A stretch of DNA of 64,000 nucleotides from Gallionella sp. (GCA_028710525.1 JAQTTY010000007.1:1-64000), one strand, 5' to 3'; shown: positions 42,884-53,196, numbered from the stretch's first letter. Numbers and translations: made by a program. The notes: generated by a model not told the origin, from the sequence alone.

Positions 42884-43606
42884 TCACATTCTCGGTCTAG
42901 CCGTACCGCTCTGTCGTACTGAGTTACGTATCGCGCGCTGAATGTTGTCTATGGTGTGCAACTGCATTTTGCGCACAGGAGAAGGAGGGCTCTTTTCATC
43001 GGGTATCTCGGTGCCATAACCGGGTTTATCAACTACCACGCTGCCGAATTCATTGGAGACAACGATGGAGGTTTGCTTACCTTCTTCTTCAGGCTCGAGG
43101 AGCATCACCTTGGCCGATGCGTCCACCATTACACCATCTTTTTCCTGACGCTCACTCACTTCGCCCTGCACATGTGTACCGCGTATACCAATAGTGGCGA
43201 CGCTGACACCCACTGTCATGTCACGATTCTGTGATTTTGCGATCAGGCCAGAGACGAAACGGAACAGACCTTTGAGGATATGCGAATGGAAGCTGTCGCC
43301 CTCTTTGTTATTGTTGTAGACGAACTTGTCCACTACAAAGGCCGAACGCTGTCCCACCGAAAAGCGAGAGCCGTCAGCGAACAGAATATCCAAGGTCGTG
43401 TCAGGTCCCGTGCTAATGGTGTCTCCCGAATAGATGGCATCGCCCTTAAGTAATTTGCGCGTGTTGCCATCGGCCGCTCTGGCCTGCGCCACGGCATCAC
43501 CTGTTAGGCGCGTGATGTCACCGGCACTGGTCGCCGCAAACGTAAGGACGGGCGACAACAACATCGCCGCGAGGACTAGCAGTGCTATCAATGATCTGGA
43601 TTTCAT
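42884..43606 (-). CDS. exported FecR-domain protein
   Basis: The 240-residue protein has a signal peptide (MKSRSLIALLVLAAMLLSPVLTFA) and one FecR domain at about residues 50-160. Key strings are DAIYSGDTISTGPDTTLDILFADGSRFSVG and ATIGIRGTHVQGEV. It lacks the N-terminal anti-sigma region of true FecR and so is likely a periplasmic ligand-binding or scaffold domain. It follows the large subtilase gene by 35 bp, with AGGAG before its ATG. Such FecR-like proteins are often found with large secreted repeat proteins. Confidence 0.88.
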   Translation of the reverse strand: MKSRSLIALLVLAAMLLSPVLTFAATSAGDITRLTGDAVAQARAADGNTRKLLKGDAIYSGDTISTGPDTTLDILFADGSRFSVGQRSAFVVDKFVYNNNKEGDSFHSHILKGLFRFVSGLIAKSQNRDMTVGVSVATIGIRGTHVQGEVSERQEKDGVMVDASAKVMLLEPEEEGKQTSIVVSNEFGSVVVDKPGYGTEIPDEKSPPSPVRKMQLHTIDNIQRAIRNSVRQSGTARPRM

Positions 43607-43641
43607 TTTGTTCTCCTGGTTACTGAGGCTCTATGCTTCAT

Positions 43642-46600
43642 TCATTTGCCAAGCTGTTTGCTCAACTTGAGTGTCTCATCGGGACTACTGCTCGGCAGGA
43701 ATCGGCTGCCCTTATCGGGCAGATATCGTGCCATGACTTGACGTTCATTGACCTCAGCCCTAGACAGTTTCAGGCTAGCTCGACCATGAGCGTCCAATCG
43801 TACTGATCGCGCGACGGGCTTACCATCTAGTAGAAACTGTACTCTGCCAGAAGGTATCGCAACCGCACCTAGATCCGCTGGCATGTAGCTAGTGTTATGT
43901 TCAACCGTAGCAGTATAGGTCCGGGTCTCTTTATCTTTGCTGCTAGATTTATCTGCTTGCAGACGGGTACGTGTCAGACCTGCGAGTATGCCTTGATTAA
44001 TCTGATAGGTACGGGCAAAGCCCGTATTCCCAGTGACCATCACATCGAATACACAATCGCCACGGATGATCTTATTCTTGATAACACGACAGGCGCGCTG
44101 TGCAACCTCAGATTTCACAGGTTTGGCCACTGGTCCACGAGCGATATAGGGAGGCTTGATCTTGGGCCATCCCGCCAATGTGTAAGTCTGCGTTGAAATC
44201 TCTGGAGCGTAATAGAACAAACTGGTTTTCTCGCTGACTCGCCAAGAGTCGGCAAAGCGCTCGTAGAGTTCTACGTATCGATCCTGCAAGTTGGCGGGCA
44301 TCACCCCTAAAGCTGAACCATCGGACAATCTGGGTAACCAACTTCCCGCTGCACGTGCACCCATCAGTCCTTCATAAGCTGGCGTGTGCAACACGGTCAG
44401 GTTGAGGTACCAGACCGCATGTGGTGCCCACCAGCCGCGTGTCACTACCAACGTGGTTTGGTCGGGGAAGTCTATCTGTATCGCTCCATTCGGTAAGGAC
44501 TGCAGACGCCCTCCTATACCCAGCGCGAGCCCGTTGGCGGGCAATGTCGTAATCACACCATCCACACGTATCACCATATCGGCAGGTGTCGCCGCACTCG
44601 ACACCTGCAACGTCACCCTATGTTTACCTACACGGGCTGCGACTGCGGTATTGATACACACGGCTGCGGTTAAACCGCTGTAGGGATCGGAGATGGCAGA
44701 GGCAGTGGAGACGGGCGTATGGCGTGTCTGTATCTCCAACCCGTTCCTGCCACGCAAGGCGACAAACTCCCCTGCGCTCTGGAAATCGTAGTGCAGACCA
44801 TCGACCGTAATGAGATGCGGATCACCGACGGCGAGTGCATCCGCCCCACTACAGACTTGCTCTGCCTGGCCGCCTCCATCGGTGTAAGTAACACAGACCG
44901 CCATATATGCACCCAGATCGGCTGCGACCAAAGTATAGGTGTCGCTATCCGCACCGACTGGAGTGCTGCCACGCAGCCAATGGTAATGGAAAACTCCTAG
45001 GCCATCTTCATCGGCGATAGGATTAGGTAAGGTGCTGGTAGAAGTGCGCGCCGTGAGCGTCTGTCCCACCGTTCTAACTCCGTCTATATAAGGTCGTCCG
45101 GTCGGAGCATCATTGACATTAATAACCGTGACCGTGATGGTGCTCACAGCGGTATTCACACCATCGTTGGCACTGACCTGTACCACGTAAGTGTTATTGG
45201 TATTGGCATCAGCAGGGGCTTCATAGTTCTTCGCCATCATGGTTAGATTTGTTGCCACGATGCTGAACTGGCCCGCATCTGCCTCACTACTGATAATGAA
45301 GTTGGCCGGATTGATGCCTACCGTATCGACATCCGTAGAACTCAATGGCACAGAGAACGCCACATTCTCATTGACGTTGAAAGTAGTTGGTGTAGTTATA
45401 ACGGGTGGTGTGTCATTCACATCATTAACCGTAACCGTGATGATTTTCGTAACGCTGTTCACACCATCACTAGCACTGATCTGAACCACGTAAGTGCTAT
45501 TTGCATCTGCATCACCGGGTGCTTCGTAATCTTTAGCTGTCATCGTGAGGTTCGTTCCCACGATGCTGAACTTGGCCGCATCTGCGCCACCACTGATACT
45601 GAAGTTAGCCGGATTGATACCTACTGTATCGACATCCGTAGAGCTCAATAGCAAAGAAAATGACGCGTTCTCATTGATACTCTGAGCCGCAGCCGTCGTG
45701 ATAACAGGCGGATTATCGTTCACATCATTGACCGTGACTGTGATAGTTTTAACGGTGGTATTCACGCCATCGTTGGCGCTGACCTGAACGACGTAAGTGT
45801 TATTTGCATCTGCATCATTGGGTGATTCGTAATCCTTAGCCGTCATCGTGAGGTTCGTTCCCACAATGCCGAACTTGGCCGCATCTGCGCCACCGCTGAT
45901 ACTGAAGTTAGCTGGACTGATACCTACCGTATCAACATCCGTGGAGCTCAAAGGCACAGAGAACGCCGTGTTCTCATTCATGCTGTGAGCGGCGGGTGTA
46001 GTAATCACAGGTGGGGTGTCATTTAAATCAGCGACATTAACAGTCAGCGGCTGATCAAAACTCAATCCATTGAAATCGGTGATGCGCACGATCACGGCAT
46101 AACTGGTCTTGGTCTCGTAATCCAACACGCCGGCAGTCAAACGTAACCTGTCATTGGCCGAGCCGCTGATGGCGAAATGTGCCGCATCCGCGCCACCGAC
46201 GATACTAAAACTGAAATGATCACAGCTATCCGGATCGATTGCGGTCAGGGTGCCCACCTCTACACCTACGGTAGTGTCCGTCCCCTCGTTCAATGCGACT
46301 GCGGGCATACTCACCCCGGTTGGAGCACGATCACGTTGTTGTAAGGCATGATAGACATCCAAGCGCGGTGTTTTTGTAGCAGAGGTACTAAGGGGGTATG
46401 GCACATACACATTGGCACCCGGACTGCCTTCTGGTGGTCCTTTTAAGGTGGATTCAATTTGACCGAGCGGCACACCGCATGAAGCCAAGATCGCAGCAGC
46501 CCCCGAGACCATAGGTGCAGAGAAGGAGGTGCCGGTCTGGCCGATATAGCCGCCCCCCAATGCAGTGGAGCGAATCACCGAACCGGGCGCTGCGATATCC

Positions 46601-48015
46601 ACCCAAGGGCCATAGTTACTCGTGCTGCAACGTTGATCCAATGCGGCAGATGCGCAATCCGTATGTACCAAGGAGACGCTGTTTGCCACGGTGATAAAGA
46701 GGTCTTTGCGTGTCAACGCGAGCTGTAGATCGTTGCAACGTGCCGGATAATAGAAACTGTTATTTCCTTGGTTACCCACGGCATTCACAACGATGGCACG
46801 GGGTACACCTAACACTTGTACCAAGCTGTCGATGGCACCACAAACTCCCGGCCAGTTGGCGAAAGCATTTAACACACTGAAGCTGGCGTTGATCACCTTG
46901 GCCTCACCATGTGCAGCCACATAAGCGGCCGCATTATTGAAGCCTTGTATCATTTCCATATCAGTGATGACCGCATCGGGACTCACCTGTATCGCGTGTA
47001 TCTTGCTGCCATAGGCGACGCCAGCAACACCCAAGGCATTATTGGTCTTGGCGGCCACCACTCCGGCCACTTGCGTACCGTGTCCGAGCAGATCGGTACT
47101 CGCTGTGCCGCAGTCGTTCTCGGCTAACTGGCAATTCCCCGGCGTACCAAAATCCGCATGACTCTTATCTAGACCCGAATCGAGCACCGTCACTGTGACG
47201 CCTGCACCCGTCGCTGCAATATCCCATGCGTCTTGCGCACGTACTCTTTGTAGACCATGTTGTACCGGATACTCAGGATCGGAAGGCGTGTAGGCATAAC
47301 TACCGACTGCATTCACCGAGACCTTGTCTACTTCTGGTTGCCGCGCCAACTGGCCTATCAGTTCAGTAAGCCGAGCAGCAGCCACTGGGCCGGACAATCT
47401 CAGTTGATAGATTTCTAAGGCGGGAATGCGGCCAACTACTTTGGCACCTATTTCAGATGCGATACGCTGAATACTCTGCGCTGTAGTATGGGCAGCAGGA
47501 ATCAATAGCAACTCATCGGCTATTGCCATGGTGGCATTGTCCATCGTAACGATAAGACGCTTATCAGAAGTCGCCGCGCTCACCGGCAAGCTGCTGACAC
47601 ATAAGTCAAAAGCTCTGGAGCGCGACTCGCTGCGACTTTCTATGAGGTAGGCACTGTATGCGACGCAACTATCAGGTTTGAAACTTGCGGTATCGACTGT
47701 GATGCGTGCCGCATACACACCATCATTGGCCTGACTGTCGCCTGCGCGACCATGATCATTCATCAGTACACCAACACGTTGACCAGCTCGACGCAGATAA
47801 ATTTTTGCTATGCCCTTGTCCAGTCGGGTGACATGAAAAGTGACAGCAACCTTGCCGCTACCGACCTTCAGCGCATAAGGCTCTGCGCGCGGTGGCAACA
47901 ACCGCTGCTGTTCTGGCGCTATGGGCTGCTCGCCTTGGGCGTTACTACAGAGCAATGACAACACGAGTACCGGCAAAAGGTGCAGCAGTTTGATAACGAT
48001 GCGTTCGGTATTCAT
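43642..48015 (-). CDS. large secreted subtilase with cadherin-like and VWD domains
   Basis: A 1457-residue secreted protein. After a signal peptide (1-28) come a choice-of-anchor-type sandwich (about 45-140), an I9-like pro-region (about 153-240) and an S8 subtilisin domain with Asp279, His312 and Ser497 (GTSFSAP). A cadherin-like domain follows, then three tandem 101-residue repeats, an Ig-like segment, a von Willebrand type D-like domain (GDPHLITVDGLHYDFQSAGEFVALR) and a C-terminal Ig-like strand region. The catalytic triad is intact. It has no C-terminal barrel, but a separate autotransporter barrel gene lies upstream in the same leftward group, so it may be surface-attached or released by another route. 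Confidence 0.9.
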   Translation of the reverse strand: MNTERIVIKLLHLLPVLVLSLLCSNAQGEQPIAPEQQRLLPPRAEPYALKVGSGKVAVTFHVTRLDKGIAKIYLRRAGQRVGVLMNDHGRAGDSQANDGVYAARITVDTASFKPDSCVAYSAYLIESRSESRSRAFDLCVSSLPVSAATSDKRLIVTMDNATMAIADELLLIPAAHTTAQSIQRIASEIGAKVVGRIPALEIYQLRLSGPVAAARLTELIGQLARQPEVDKVSVNAVGSYAYTPSDPEYPVQHGLQRVRAQDAWDIAATGAGVTVTVLDSGLDKSHADFGTPGNCQLAENDCGTASTDLLGHGTQVAGVVAAKTNNALGVAGVAYGSKIHAIQVSPDAVITDMEMIQGFNNAAAYVAAHGEAKVINASFSVLNAFANWPGVCGAIDSLVQVLGVPRAIVVNAVGNQGNNSFYYPARCNDLQLALTRKDLFITVANSVSLVHTDCASAALDQRCSTSNYGPWVDIAAPGSVIRSTALGGGYIGQTGTSFSAPMVSGAAAILASCGVPLGQIESTLKGPPEGSPGANVYVPYPLSTSATKTPRLDVYHALQQRDRAPTGVSMPAVALNEGTDTTVGVEVGTLTAIDPDSCDHFSFSIVGGADAAHFAISGSANDRLRLTAGVLDYETKTSYAVIVRITDFNGLSFDQPLTVNVADLNDTPPVITTPAAHSMNENTAFSVPLSSTDVDTVGISPANFSISGGADAAKFGIVGTNLTMTAKDYESPNDADANNTYVVQVSANDGVNTTVKTITVTVNDVNDNPPVITTAAAQSINENASFSLLLSSTDVDTVGINPANFSISGGADAAKFSIVGTNLTMTAKDYEAPGDADANSTYVVQISASDGVNSVTKIITVTVNDVNDTPPVITTPTTFNVNENVAFSVPLSSTDVDTVGINPANFIISSEADAGQFSIVATNLTMMAKNYEAPADANTNNTYVVQVSANDGVNTAVSTITVTVINVNDAPTGRPYIDGVRTVGQTLTARTSTSTLPNPIADEDGLGVFHYHWLRGSTPVGADSDTYTLVAADLGAYMAVCVTYTDGGGQAEQVCSGADALAVGDPHLITVDGLHYDFQSAGEFVALRGRNGLEIQTRHTPVSTASAISDPYSGLTAAVCINTAVAARVGKHRVTLQVSSAATPADMVIRVDGVITTLPANGLALGIGGRLQSLPNGAIQIDFPDQTTLVVTRGWWAPHAVWYLNLTVLHTPAYEGLMGARAAGSWLPRLSDGSALGVMPANLQDRYVELYERFADSWRVSEKTSLFYYAPEISTQTYTLAGWPKIKPPYIARGPVAKPVKSEVAQRACRVIKNKIIRGDCVFDVMVTGNTGFARTYQINQGILAGLTRTRLQADKSSSKDKETRTYTATVEHNTSYMPADLGAVAIPSGRVQFLLDGKPVARSVRLDAHGRASLKLSRAEVNERQVMARYLPDKGSRFLPSSSPDETLKLSKQLGK
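45115..46023 (-). repeat. three tandem 303-bp cadherin-like repeats
   Basis: Three head-to-tail units of exactly 303 bp (101 residues each) lie within the subtilase gene. Each starts ND(T/N)PPVITT and carries STDVDTVG(I)xPANF, then GTNLTM or ATNLTM. The period is exact with no indels, and only amino-acid level divergence separates the units. Confidence 0.9.
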
Positions 48016-48043
48016 TCCACACTCCTTCCCAACGTGTCGGATA

Positions 48044-48838
48044 CTAATCGGCGCTCAAACTTCCCAAGACCTCACGCCACACTGCTCGCCAACAACAGGC
48101 ATGGTCATGTCCCGCATACATCGTAAAGTGCGCCTGATTTTGCTGAGTGATCGCTTTCTGTATCAGTGCTGGCGGTACATTGCTATCCTCGGCTCCAGCA
48201 ATATGCAGTTGTCGTATCGTACTAGGCAATGCATCGCGTTTTGCAGGGTTGAGTGACTCACTCAAAGCGGGCTGGTGATGCATGGCAGCCCAACGCTCGG
48301 TATCTAAGTTGGCAGCGACTGTGATGACCGCTTCAGTCTTGGGCAAATTTTCAGCCATCAACATCGCCAAAGTTCCCCCACCGCTATAGCCAATCAACAC
48401 CAATCCGGTATAACTCACCGAGAGCTTATTCAGCGCTGCCGTCATACTGTCCACCACCTTCTGCGAGTATCGTGCAGACGTCCAAAAGCGCGGCTTACAA
48501 GATGGTCCATCGCTCAAGCCTAGATAACAAGGCCTCCCAAGATAAACACTACTCACAGGGTCTTGTGCCATTAAGTCCAGCACCAAGGGGACATGAGGCG
48601 TGGGATCGCTCGCCACCTGATTGCGACTTAACCAAGGGCTACCGTCACCATCAAGATAGACATGTAGGATAGAACTCTCTGGCGCACGCCCCTGTTTAAT
48701 GTAGACGACATGTTGGAACTCGGTTCCAGTGACTAGCTGTCTTTCATAACCCAAATGAGCGGCATGCTGACTAATATTCTGTGCCGGACTCGCACATCCG
48801 ACCAACACAAGCACCATCGGGAGGAGCCAGATTCTCAT
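48044..48838 (-). CDS. lipoprotein alpha/beta hydrolase
   Basis: The 264-residue product has a lipoprotein signal (MRIWLLPMVLVLVGC) and an alpha/beta hydrolase fold. The nucleophile elbow is GYSGGG, the acid likely lies in IAGAEDSNVPP and the histidine in AGHDHACCW. The strand HVYLDGDGSPW begins the fold. It is found between the autotransporter barrel gene and the subtilase gene, all leftward with short gaps. It may be an outer-membrane-attached esterase or lipase acting with them. The family is not well characterised. Confidence 0.82.
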   Translation of the reverse strand: MRIWLLPMVLVLVGCASPAQNISQHAAHLGYERQLVTGTEFQHVVYIKQGRAPESSILHVYLDGDGSPWLSRNQVASDPTPHVPLVLDLMAQDPVSSVYLGRPCYLGLSDGPSCKPRFWTSARYSQKVVDSMTAALNKLSVSYTGLVLIGYSGGGTLAMLMAENLPKTEAVITVAANLDTERWAAMHHQPALSESLNPAKRDALPSTIRQLHIAGAEDSNVPPALIQKAITQQNQAHFTMYAGHDHACCWRAVWREVLGSLSAD

Positions 48839-48864
48839 ACCTACTCCCCACTATGACTGCCTTC

Positions 48865-50112
48865 TCAGAATTCCATCAATACGCCGGCACTAAGTGACCA
48901 ACTACTCAAAAAGCGATCTTGGGTGCGCTTCTCAAAATCAGCGTACAACTGCGTACCACTGTTCATCGCCGCCGAGAGCCCTGCACTCAACAATAGATAG
49001 TTGCGATCAGGCGAGTCGGTCTCCACCAAAAATCCAGTACCGGGGGTACTGACCAACTCGTTACTAATCTGACGGAAACGATTCTGGAACTCATGCACGA
49101 AAGCGAAGCGTGCCATAGGCTCCAAACTTCCCCAGTCTCTGCCATAGGCCTTAGAGATACGGCTACCTACACTACTGGTCAGTGACAAAGTATTACGATC
49201 ACCATAATGCATCTCCAGCGTGGTCGTACCCTGTTCGCTGTAGTTCTTGAACTTAGTTTTGATGTAATCCAGATTGATGAAAGGTGCGAGGTTGTAACTC
49301 CCCATATCTGTCAGATAGGTAGCAGAGGTACCTGCCAGTACTTGACTACCCGTCGTTGCCCCAGTGGCATAACCATTGATAGCACCGAACACCACATGGC
49401 GTTGGCTGTCGTAGTTAAGCTTGCCGTAGCCCAGATATCCATCAACTGCGATGTCATCAGCAGGTAACCAAGTGCCATATAAAGTCGCTAAATTATTTTG
49501 CGTCTTGAGCGAACCACCACCTGTCAGAAAGGTTGCTTTATCGCGGGTCTGGCCTATTGTGACACCCAGTACAAAAGTGTCCGAGTATCGATGATCCACG
49601 CCTATCATCAACCCTGCCAGATTGGAACTATATCCATTCTCGAGCACGCTATCAGGACGATCACTTTTGCCATATTGCGGAGCGATCATCACCCCCCATC
49701 CTCCGTCATCGGCACTCGCACCAGCTGTGACTTGATTCTTATTCTTATCTCGACGCTCATTTTTATTACCCCCGCGCGTCAGCCCAGAACTGGCACCGAT
49801 GTTACCCATATTGGCTGATACCGAACCACCACCAGTACCCCCAGCAAATCCACCTTGAGTATTCGCGCACATTGCGTTCAAAGATACCGTATCCCATCCT
49901 GGTGGCGGAGCATTACCGGCGGGTCGTCCACACAGCGAGATGATGTATTGCTGTAGCAGTGCATCAGAAGTCGCAGCATGCACGGGCTTGGGAATTGCCA
50001 GCATGGTCAGTAGCAGAATAAGTAGCAGGGCAACTGGATGTTGAAGTTGCAAAGGCAGCGTCGTTGCACTGCGTACGACAGTAATTTTTCTCACGTTTAA
50101 CTCCCATTTCAA
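48865..50112 (-). CDS. autotransporter-type outer-membrane beta-barrel protein
   Basis: A 415-residue protein with an N-terminal signal region (about residues 25-47, ending VHA) and a C-terminal autotransporter barrel (about residues 135-415) ending in phenylalanine (LMEF). A glycine/serine-rich and lysine-rich linker lies between. It has no passenger of its own beyond about eighty residues. This looks like a barrel whose passenger is encoded elsewhere or lost. It is the first gene of the leftward group that includes the lipoprotein hydrolase, subtilase and FecR genes. Confidence 0.87.
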   Translation of the reverse strand: MKWELNVRKITVVRSATTLPLQLQHPVALLLILLLTMLAIPKPVHAATSDALLQQYIISLCGRPAGNAPPPGWDTVSLNAMCANTQGGFAGGTGGGSVSANMGNIGASSGLTRGGNKNERRDKNKNQVTAGASADDGGWGVMIAPQYGKSDRPDSVLENGYSSNLAGLMIGVDHRYSDTFVLGVTIGQTRDKATFLTGGGSLKTQNNLATLYGTWLPADDIAVDGYLGYGKLNYDSQRHVVFGAINGYATGATTGSQVLAGTSATYLTDMGSYNLAPFINLDYIKTKFKNYSEQGTTTLEMHYGDRNTLSLTSSVGSRISKAYGRDWGSLEPMARFAFVHEFQNRFRQISNELVSTPGTGFLVETDSPDRNYLLLSAGLSAAMNSGTQLYADFEKRTQDRFLSSWSLSAGVLMEF

Positions 50113-50328
50113 AATCGAACGAAATCGTGGCCGACCACATCATCTGCGTTTAAGCAAAGCCGACATGGGCAGGCAAAGTATCCTCGGCCTATACCTGTTA
50201 GTCAAACAGTGTCTTTAATAAATCATTCATACTGGAGTGATCAGGGCCTCCGAGAAAAATATTCCATCATGAGGCTTGCCATAGCACCGAAATTTGCACA
50301 GAATCACACCACCTAAAGCGAGTACACA

Positions 50329-50787
50329 ATGCCAAAAAATAACGTACCGGATTTCACCTCACCCGCTACCAGTGGTCTAACTTTCACCCTCTCTGCCCAC
50401 CTCGGCAAACACTTGGTGGTCTACTTCTACCCCAAGGACAACACCCCGGGTTGCACAACCGAAGCACAGCAGTTCCGCGATCTCTACCCTGAATTCATTG
50501 CATCAGGTTGTGAAGTGGTCGGCGTGTCGCGCGACAGCCTGAAGTCGCATGAGAACTTCAAAGCCAAGTTCAGCCTACCCTTCGAGTTGCTCTCCGATCC
50601 GGACGAGACCTTGTGCACGTTGTTTGGCGTGATGAAGATGAAGAACATGTATGGCAAACAGGTGCGCGGGATAGAGCGCAGTACTTTCGTATTTGATAAA
50701 GCAGGTGTTTTGCGTCAGGAATGGCGCGGTGTCAAAGTCCCCGAGCATGCAAGCCAGGTGCTCGATTTCGTCAAGTCGCTCAACTAA
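50329..50787 (+). CDS. bcp: thioredoxin-dependent peroxiredoxin (Bcp/PrxQ)
   Basis: A 152-residue Bcp-type peroxiredoxin that reduces hydroperoxides. The peroxidatic cysteine is Cys42 in YPKDNTPGCTTEAQQFRD. The usual resolving cysteine five residues later is glutamine here, so this is a 1-Cys-like form or uses another cysteine such as the one in ASGCEVVGVSRD. The remaining family blocks (LSDPDETLCTLFGVMKMKNMYGK) are normal. It is divergent from the autotransporter gene and 12 bp ahead of phoH. Confidence 0.93.
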   Translation: MPKNNVPDFTSPATSGLTFTLSAHLGKHLVVYFYPKDNTPGCTTEAQQFRDLYPEFIASGCEVVGVSRDSLKSHENFKAKFSLPFELLSDPDETLCTLFGVMKMKNMYGKQVRGIERSTFVFDKAGVLRQEWRGVKVPEHASQVLDFVKSLN

Positions 50788-50799
50788 AAGGCCACTACC

Positions 50800-52215
50800 A
50801 TGCCCCCACGTAAAAAAGCAGCCACCAAGGACAACAACACCAAACTCTTCGTACTCGATACCAATGTTCTGTTACACGACCCAACCAGTCTCTACCGCTT
50901 TGAAGAACACGATATCTGCCTCCCTATGTTCGTTCTGGAGGAATTAGACAACAAGAAAAAGGGCATGACCGAAGTGGCGCGTAATGCGCGTCAGGCCAGT
51001 CGCTTCCTCGATGAGATCGTCAACGATGCACCGCGCAACATCGAAGAAGGTATCGCCCTTGAATCCGCCGCACACAAAAACTGTACAGGTCGCCTCTATC
51101 TGCAAACCAGTTTCGTCAAATACGAGTTACCGCAGAATCTAGAGCTGGGTAAGGCTGACAACGCCATCCTCGGTGTGATCATAGGCTTGCAACAACAGCA
51201 ACCTGAACGTGCCGTCATCCTAGTCAGTAAAGACATCAACATGCGCATCAAAGCGCGTGCACTGGGCTTGGAAGCGCAGGACTACTTCAATGACAAAGTG
51301 CTGGAAGATAGTGACCTGCTCTACAGCGGCGTACTGCAATTACCAGAAGATTTCTGGGACCGTCACGGCAAGGACATGAAGTCTTGGCAGAAAGACAGCC
51401 ATACTTATTACCAGATACGTGGCCCGTTATGCGCCGCCTTCTTCAAGAACCAATTCGTCTTTAAAGAGGATGACACGCCCTTCTACGCCATCGTTGAAGA
51501 ACAGAATGACGATACCGCCGTTTTGCGTACTCTGACCGATTACACTCATAGCAAGAACAATGTTTGGGGCATTACTGCACGTAACCGCGAACAGAACTTC
51601 GTGCTCAATCTGCTACTCGATCCCGAGATCGATTTCGTCACCCTGCTCGGCCAAGCCGGTACCGGTAAGACCTTGCTGACCTTGGCGGCAGGCTTGTGGC
51701 AGACCTTGGAGACCAAGATCTACACCGAGATCATCATCACTCGCGTGACCGTACCAGTGGGTGAAGACATCGGTTTCTTGCCGGGTACAGAAGAAGAGAA
51801 GATGAACCCTTGGATGGGTGCGTTGGAAGATAACTTGGATGTGCTGAACAAGACCGAGGAAGAAGGCGGTGATTGGGGACGTGCCGCGACACGCGACCTG
51901 ATCCGTTCACGCGTAAAAGTGAAGTCACTCAACTTCATGCGCGGCCGTACTTTCCTAAACAAATACCTCATCATCGACGAAGCGCAGAACCTCACGCCCA
52001 AACAGATGAAGACCCTAGTCACCCGCGCCGGCCCCGGCACCAAGGTGGTGTGCATGGGTAACATCGCGCAGATCGATACGCCCTATCTGACTGAGGGTAG
52101 CTCTGGCCTCACCTATGTGGTGGATAGATTCAAGGGTTGGGAGCATGGCGGCCATGTCACCTTGATGCGCGGCGAACGTTCACGTTTGGCGGATCACGCA
52201 GGCGAAGTGTTGTAA
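50800..52215 (+). CDS. PhoH-family ATPase with PIN domain
   Basis: The 471-residue protein fuses an N-terminal PIN nuclease-like domain (FVLDTNVLLHDPTSLYRFEEHDI, residues 14-36) to a PhoH ATPase domain (about 250-460). Walker A is GQAGTGKTLL near residue 285 and Walker B is YLIIDEAQN. The aspartates of the PIN domain are kept. Such PhoH2-like proteins are linked to RNA unwinding and cleavage. It lies between bcp and msrB on one strand with short gaps, so co-transcription is likely. Confidence 0.93.
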   Translation: MPPRKKAATKDNNTKLFVLDTNVLLHDPTSLYRFEEHDICLPMFVLEELDNKKKGMTEVARNARQASRFLDEIVNDAPRNIEEGIALESAAHKNCTGRLYLQTSFVKYELPQNLELGKADNAILGVIIGLQQQQPERAVILVSKDINMRIKARALGLEAQDYFNDKVLEDSDLLYSGVLQLPEDFWDRHGKDMKSWQKDSHTYYQIRGPLCAAFFKNQFVFKEDDTPFYAIVEEQNDDTAVLRTLTDYTHSKNNVWGITARNREQNFVLNLLLDPEIDFVTLLGQAGTGKTLLTLAAGLWQTLETKIYTEIIITRVTVPVGEDIGFLPGTEEEKMNPWMGALEDNLDVLNKTEEEGGDWGRAATRDLIRSRVKVKSLNFMRGRTFLNKYLIIDEAQNLTPKQMKTLVTRAGPGTKVVCMGNIAQIDTPYLTEGSSGLTYVVDRFKGWEHGGHVTLMRGERSRLADHAGEVL

Positions 52216-52218
52216 GAC

Positions 52219-52614
52219 ATGAGCGACGCGCCCAAGAAGACCGATGCCGAATGGCGTGAGCAACTTACCGCAGAACAATATGCGGTGACGCGCCAGTGCG
52301 GCACCGAGCCGCCTTTCACGGGCATGTATTGGGATTGCCACGATGACGGAATGTATCGTTGCGTGTGCTGTGACAGCCCCTTGTTTAACTCATCCACAAA
52401 GTTCGAATCAGGTTCAGGTTGGCCCAGCTTCTTTGCGCCCGAACACGCCGAACGCGTGCTGATCAAACGTGACACCACTCATGGTATGGTGCGCGATGAA
52501 GTCTGTTGCAAACAGTGCGGTGCTCATTTGGGCCATGTTTTTCCCGATGGCCCTAAACCCACTGGTTTGCGTTATTGCATCAACTCCGCCTCACTCAATC
52601 TAGTTAAGAAATAA
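52219..52614 (+). CDS. msrB: peptide-methionine (R)-S-oxide reductase
   Basis: The 131-residue protein is MsrB, which reduces methionine-R-sulfoxide in proteins. Zinc ligands are Cys48/Cys51 and Cys97/Cys100, and the catalytic Cys120 lies in [11 protein letters not shown]. The block [10 protein letters not shown] is also diagnostic. It starts 3 bp after phoH. With Bcp in the same group it supports a role in oxidative stress repair. No resolving cysteine upstream (about position 63) is seen. Confidence 0.97.
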   Translation: MSDAPKKTDAEWREQLTAEQYAVTRQCGTEPPFTGMYWDCHDDGMYRCVCCDSPLFNSSTKFESGSGWPSFFAPEHAERVLIKRDTTHGMVRDEVCCKQCGAHLGHVFPDGPKPTGLRYCINSASLNLVKK

Positions 52615-52621
52615 GTCCTCT

Positions 52622-53164
52622 ATGAAACTGCTTTTTGATCTATTCCCCATCCTGCTTTTTTTCATCGCCTTTAAAATCCAAGGCATCTATGTCGCCACTG
52701 CGGTCGCCATCGTCGCCACCGTGGGGCAGATCATTTGGAGCAAAGTCAAACACGGCAAGATAGACACCATGTTATGGATCAGCTTCGCCATCATCACCGT
52801 ATTTGGTGGTGCGACGCTGATTCTGCATGACGAGACCTTCATTAAGTTCAAACCCACTGTCTTGTATTGGTTGTTCGCGGGCATCTTGCTGATCTCCAAC
52901 CTGCTCTTCCATAAGAACCTGATGCGCAGCATGTTGCATGAAAAGCTCGCATTGCCTGTGCATGCTTGGAACCGCTTGAATCTAATCTGGGGGCTGTTCT
53001 TTTTGGTACTAGGTTTCATTAACCTGTATGTCGCCTTTAATTACTCAACCGATGCTTGGGTCAACTTCAAGTTATTCGGCTTCTCCGGTTTGATGATGGC
53101 CTTCATCCTCGGCCAAGGGGTTTGGTTGAGCAAATATATAGACGAGAAGAAAGAGAGCAACTGA
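52622..53164 (+). CDS. yciB: YciB/IspZ inner-membrane septation protein
   Basis: The 180-residue protein has five membrane segments and matches YciB (intracellular septation protein A). The start [18 protein letters not shown] and the mid-protein block [29 protein letters not shown] are family hallmarks. Its precise activity is unknown; loss affects cell envelope shape and septation in other bacteria. It starts 7 bp after msrB and is probably in the same transcript. Confidence 0.96.
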   Translation: MKLLFDLFPILLFFIAFKIQGIYVATAVAIVATVGQIIWSKVKHGKIDTMLWISFAIITVFGGATLILHDETFIKFKPTVLYWLFAGILLISNLLFHKNLMRSMLHEKLALPVHAWNRLNLIWGLFFLVLGFINLYVAFNYSTDAWVNFKLFGFSGLMMAFILGQGVWLSKYIDEKKESN

Positions 53165-53196
53165 TCACAACTTAGGCGTCCGAATGTGGAGTCCTC

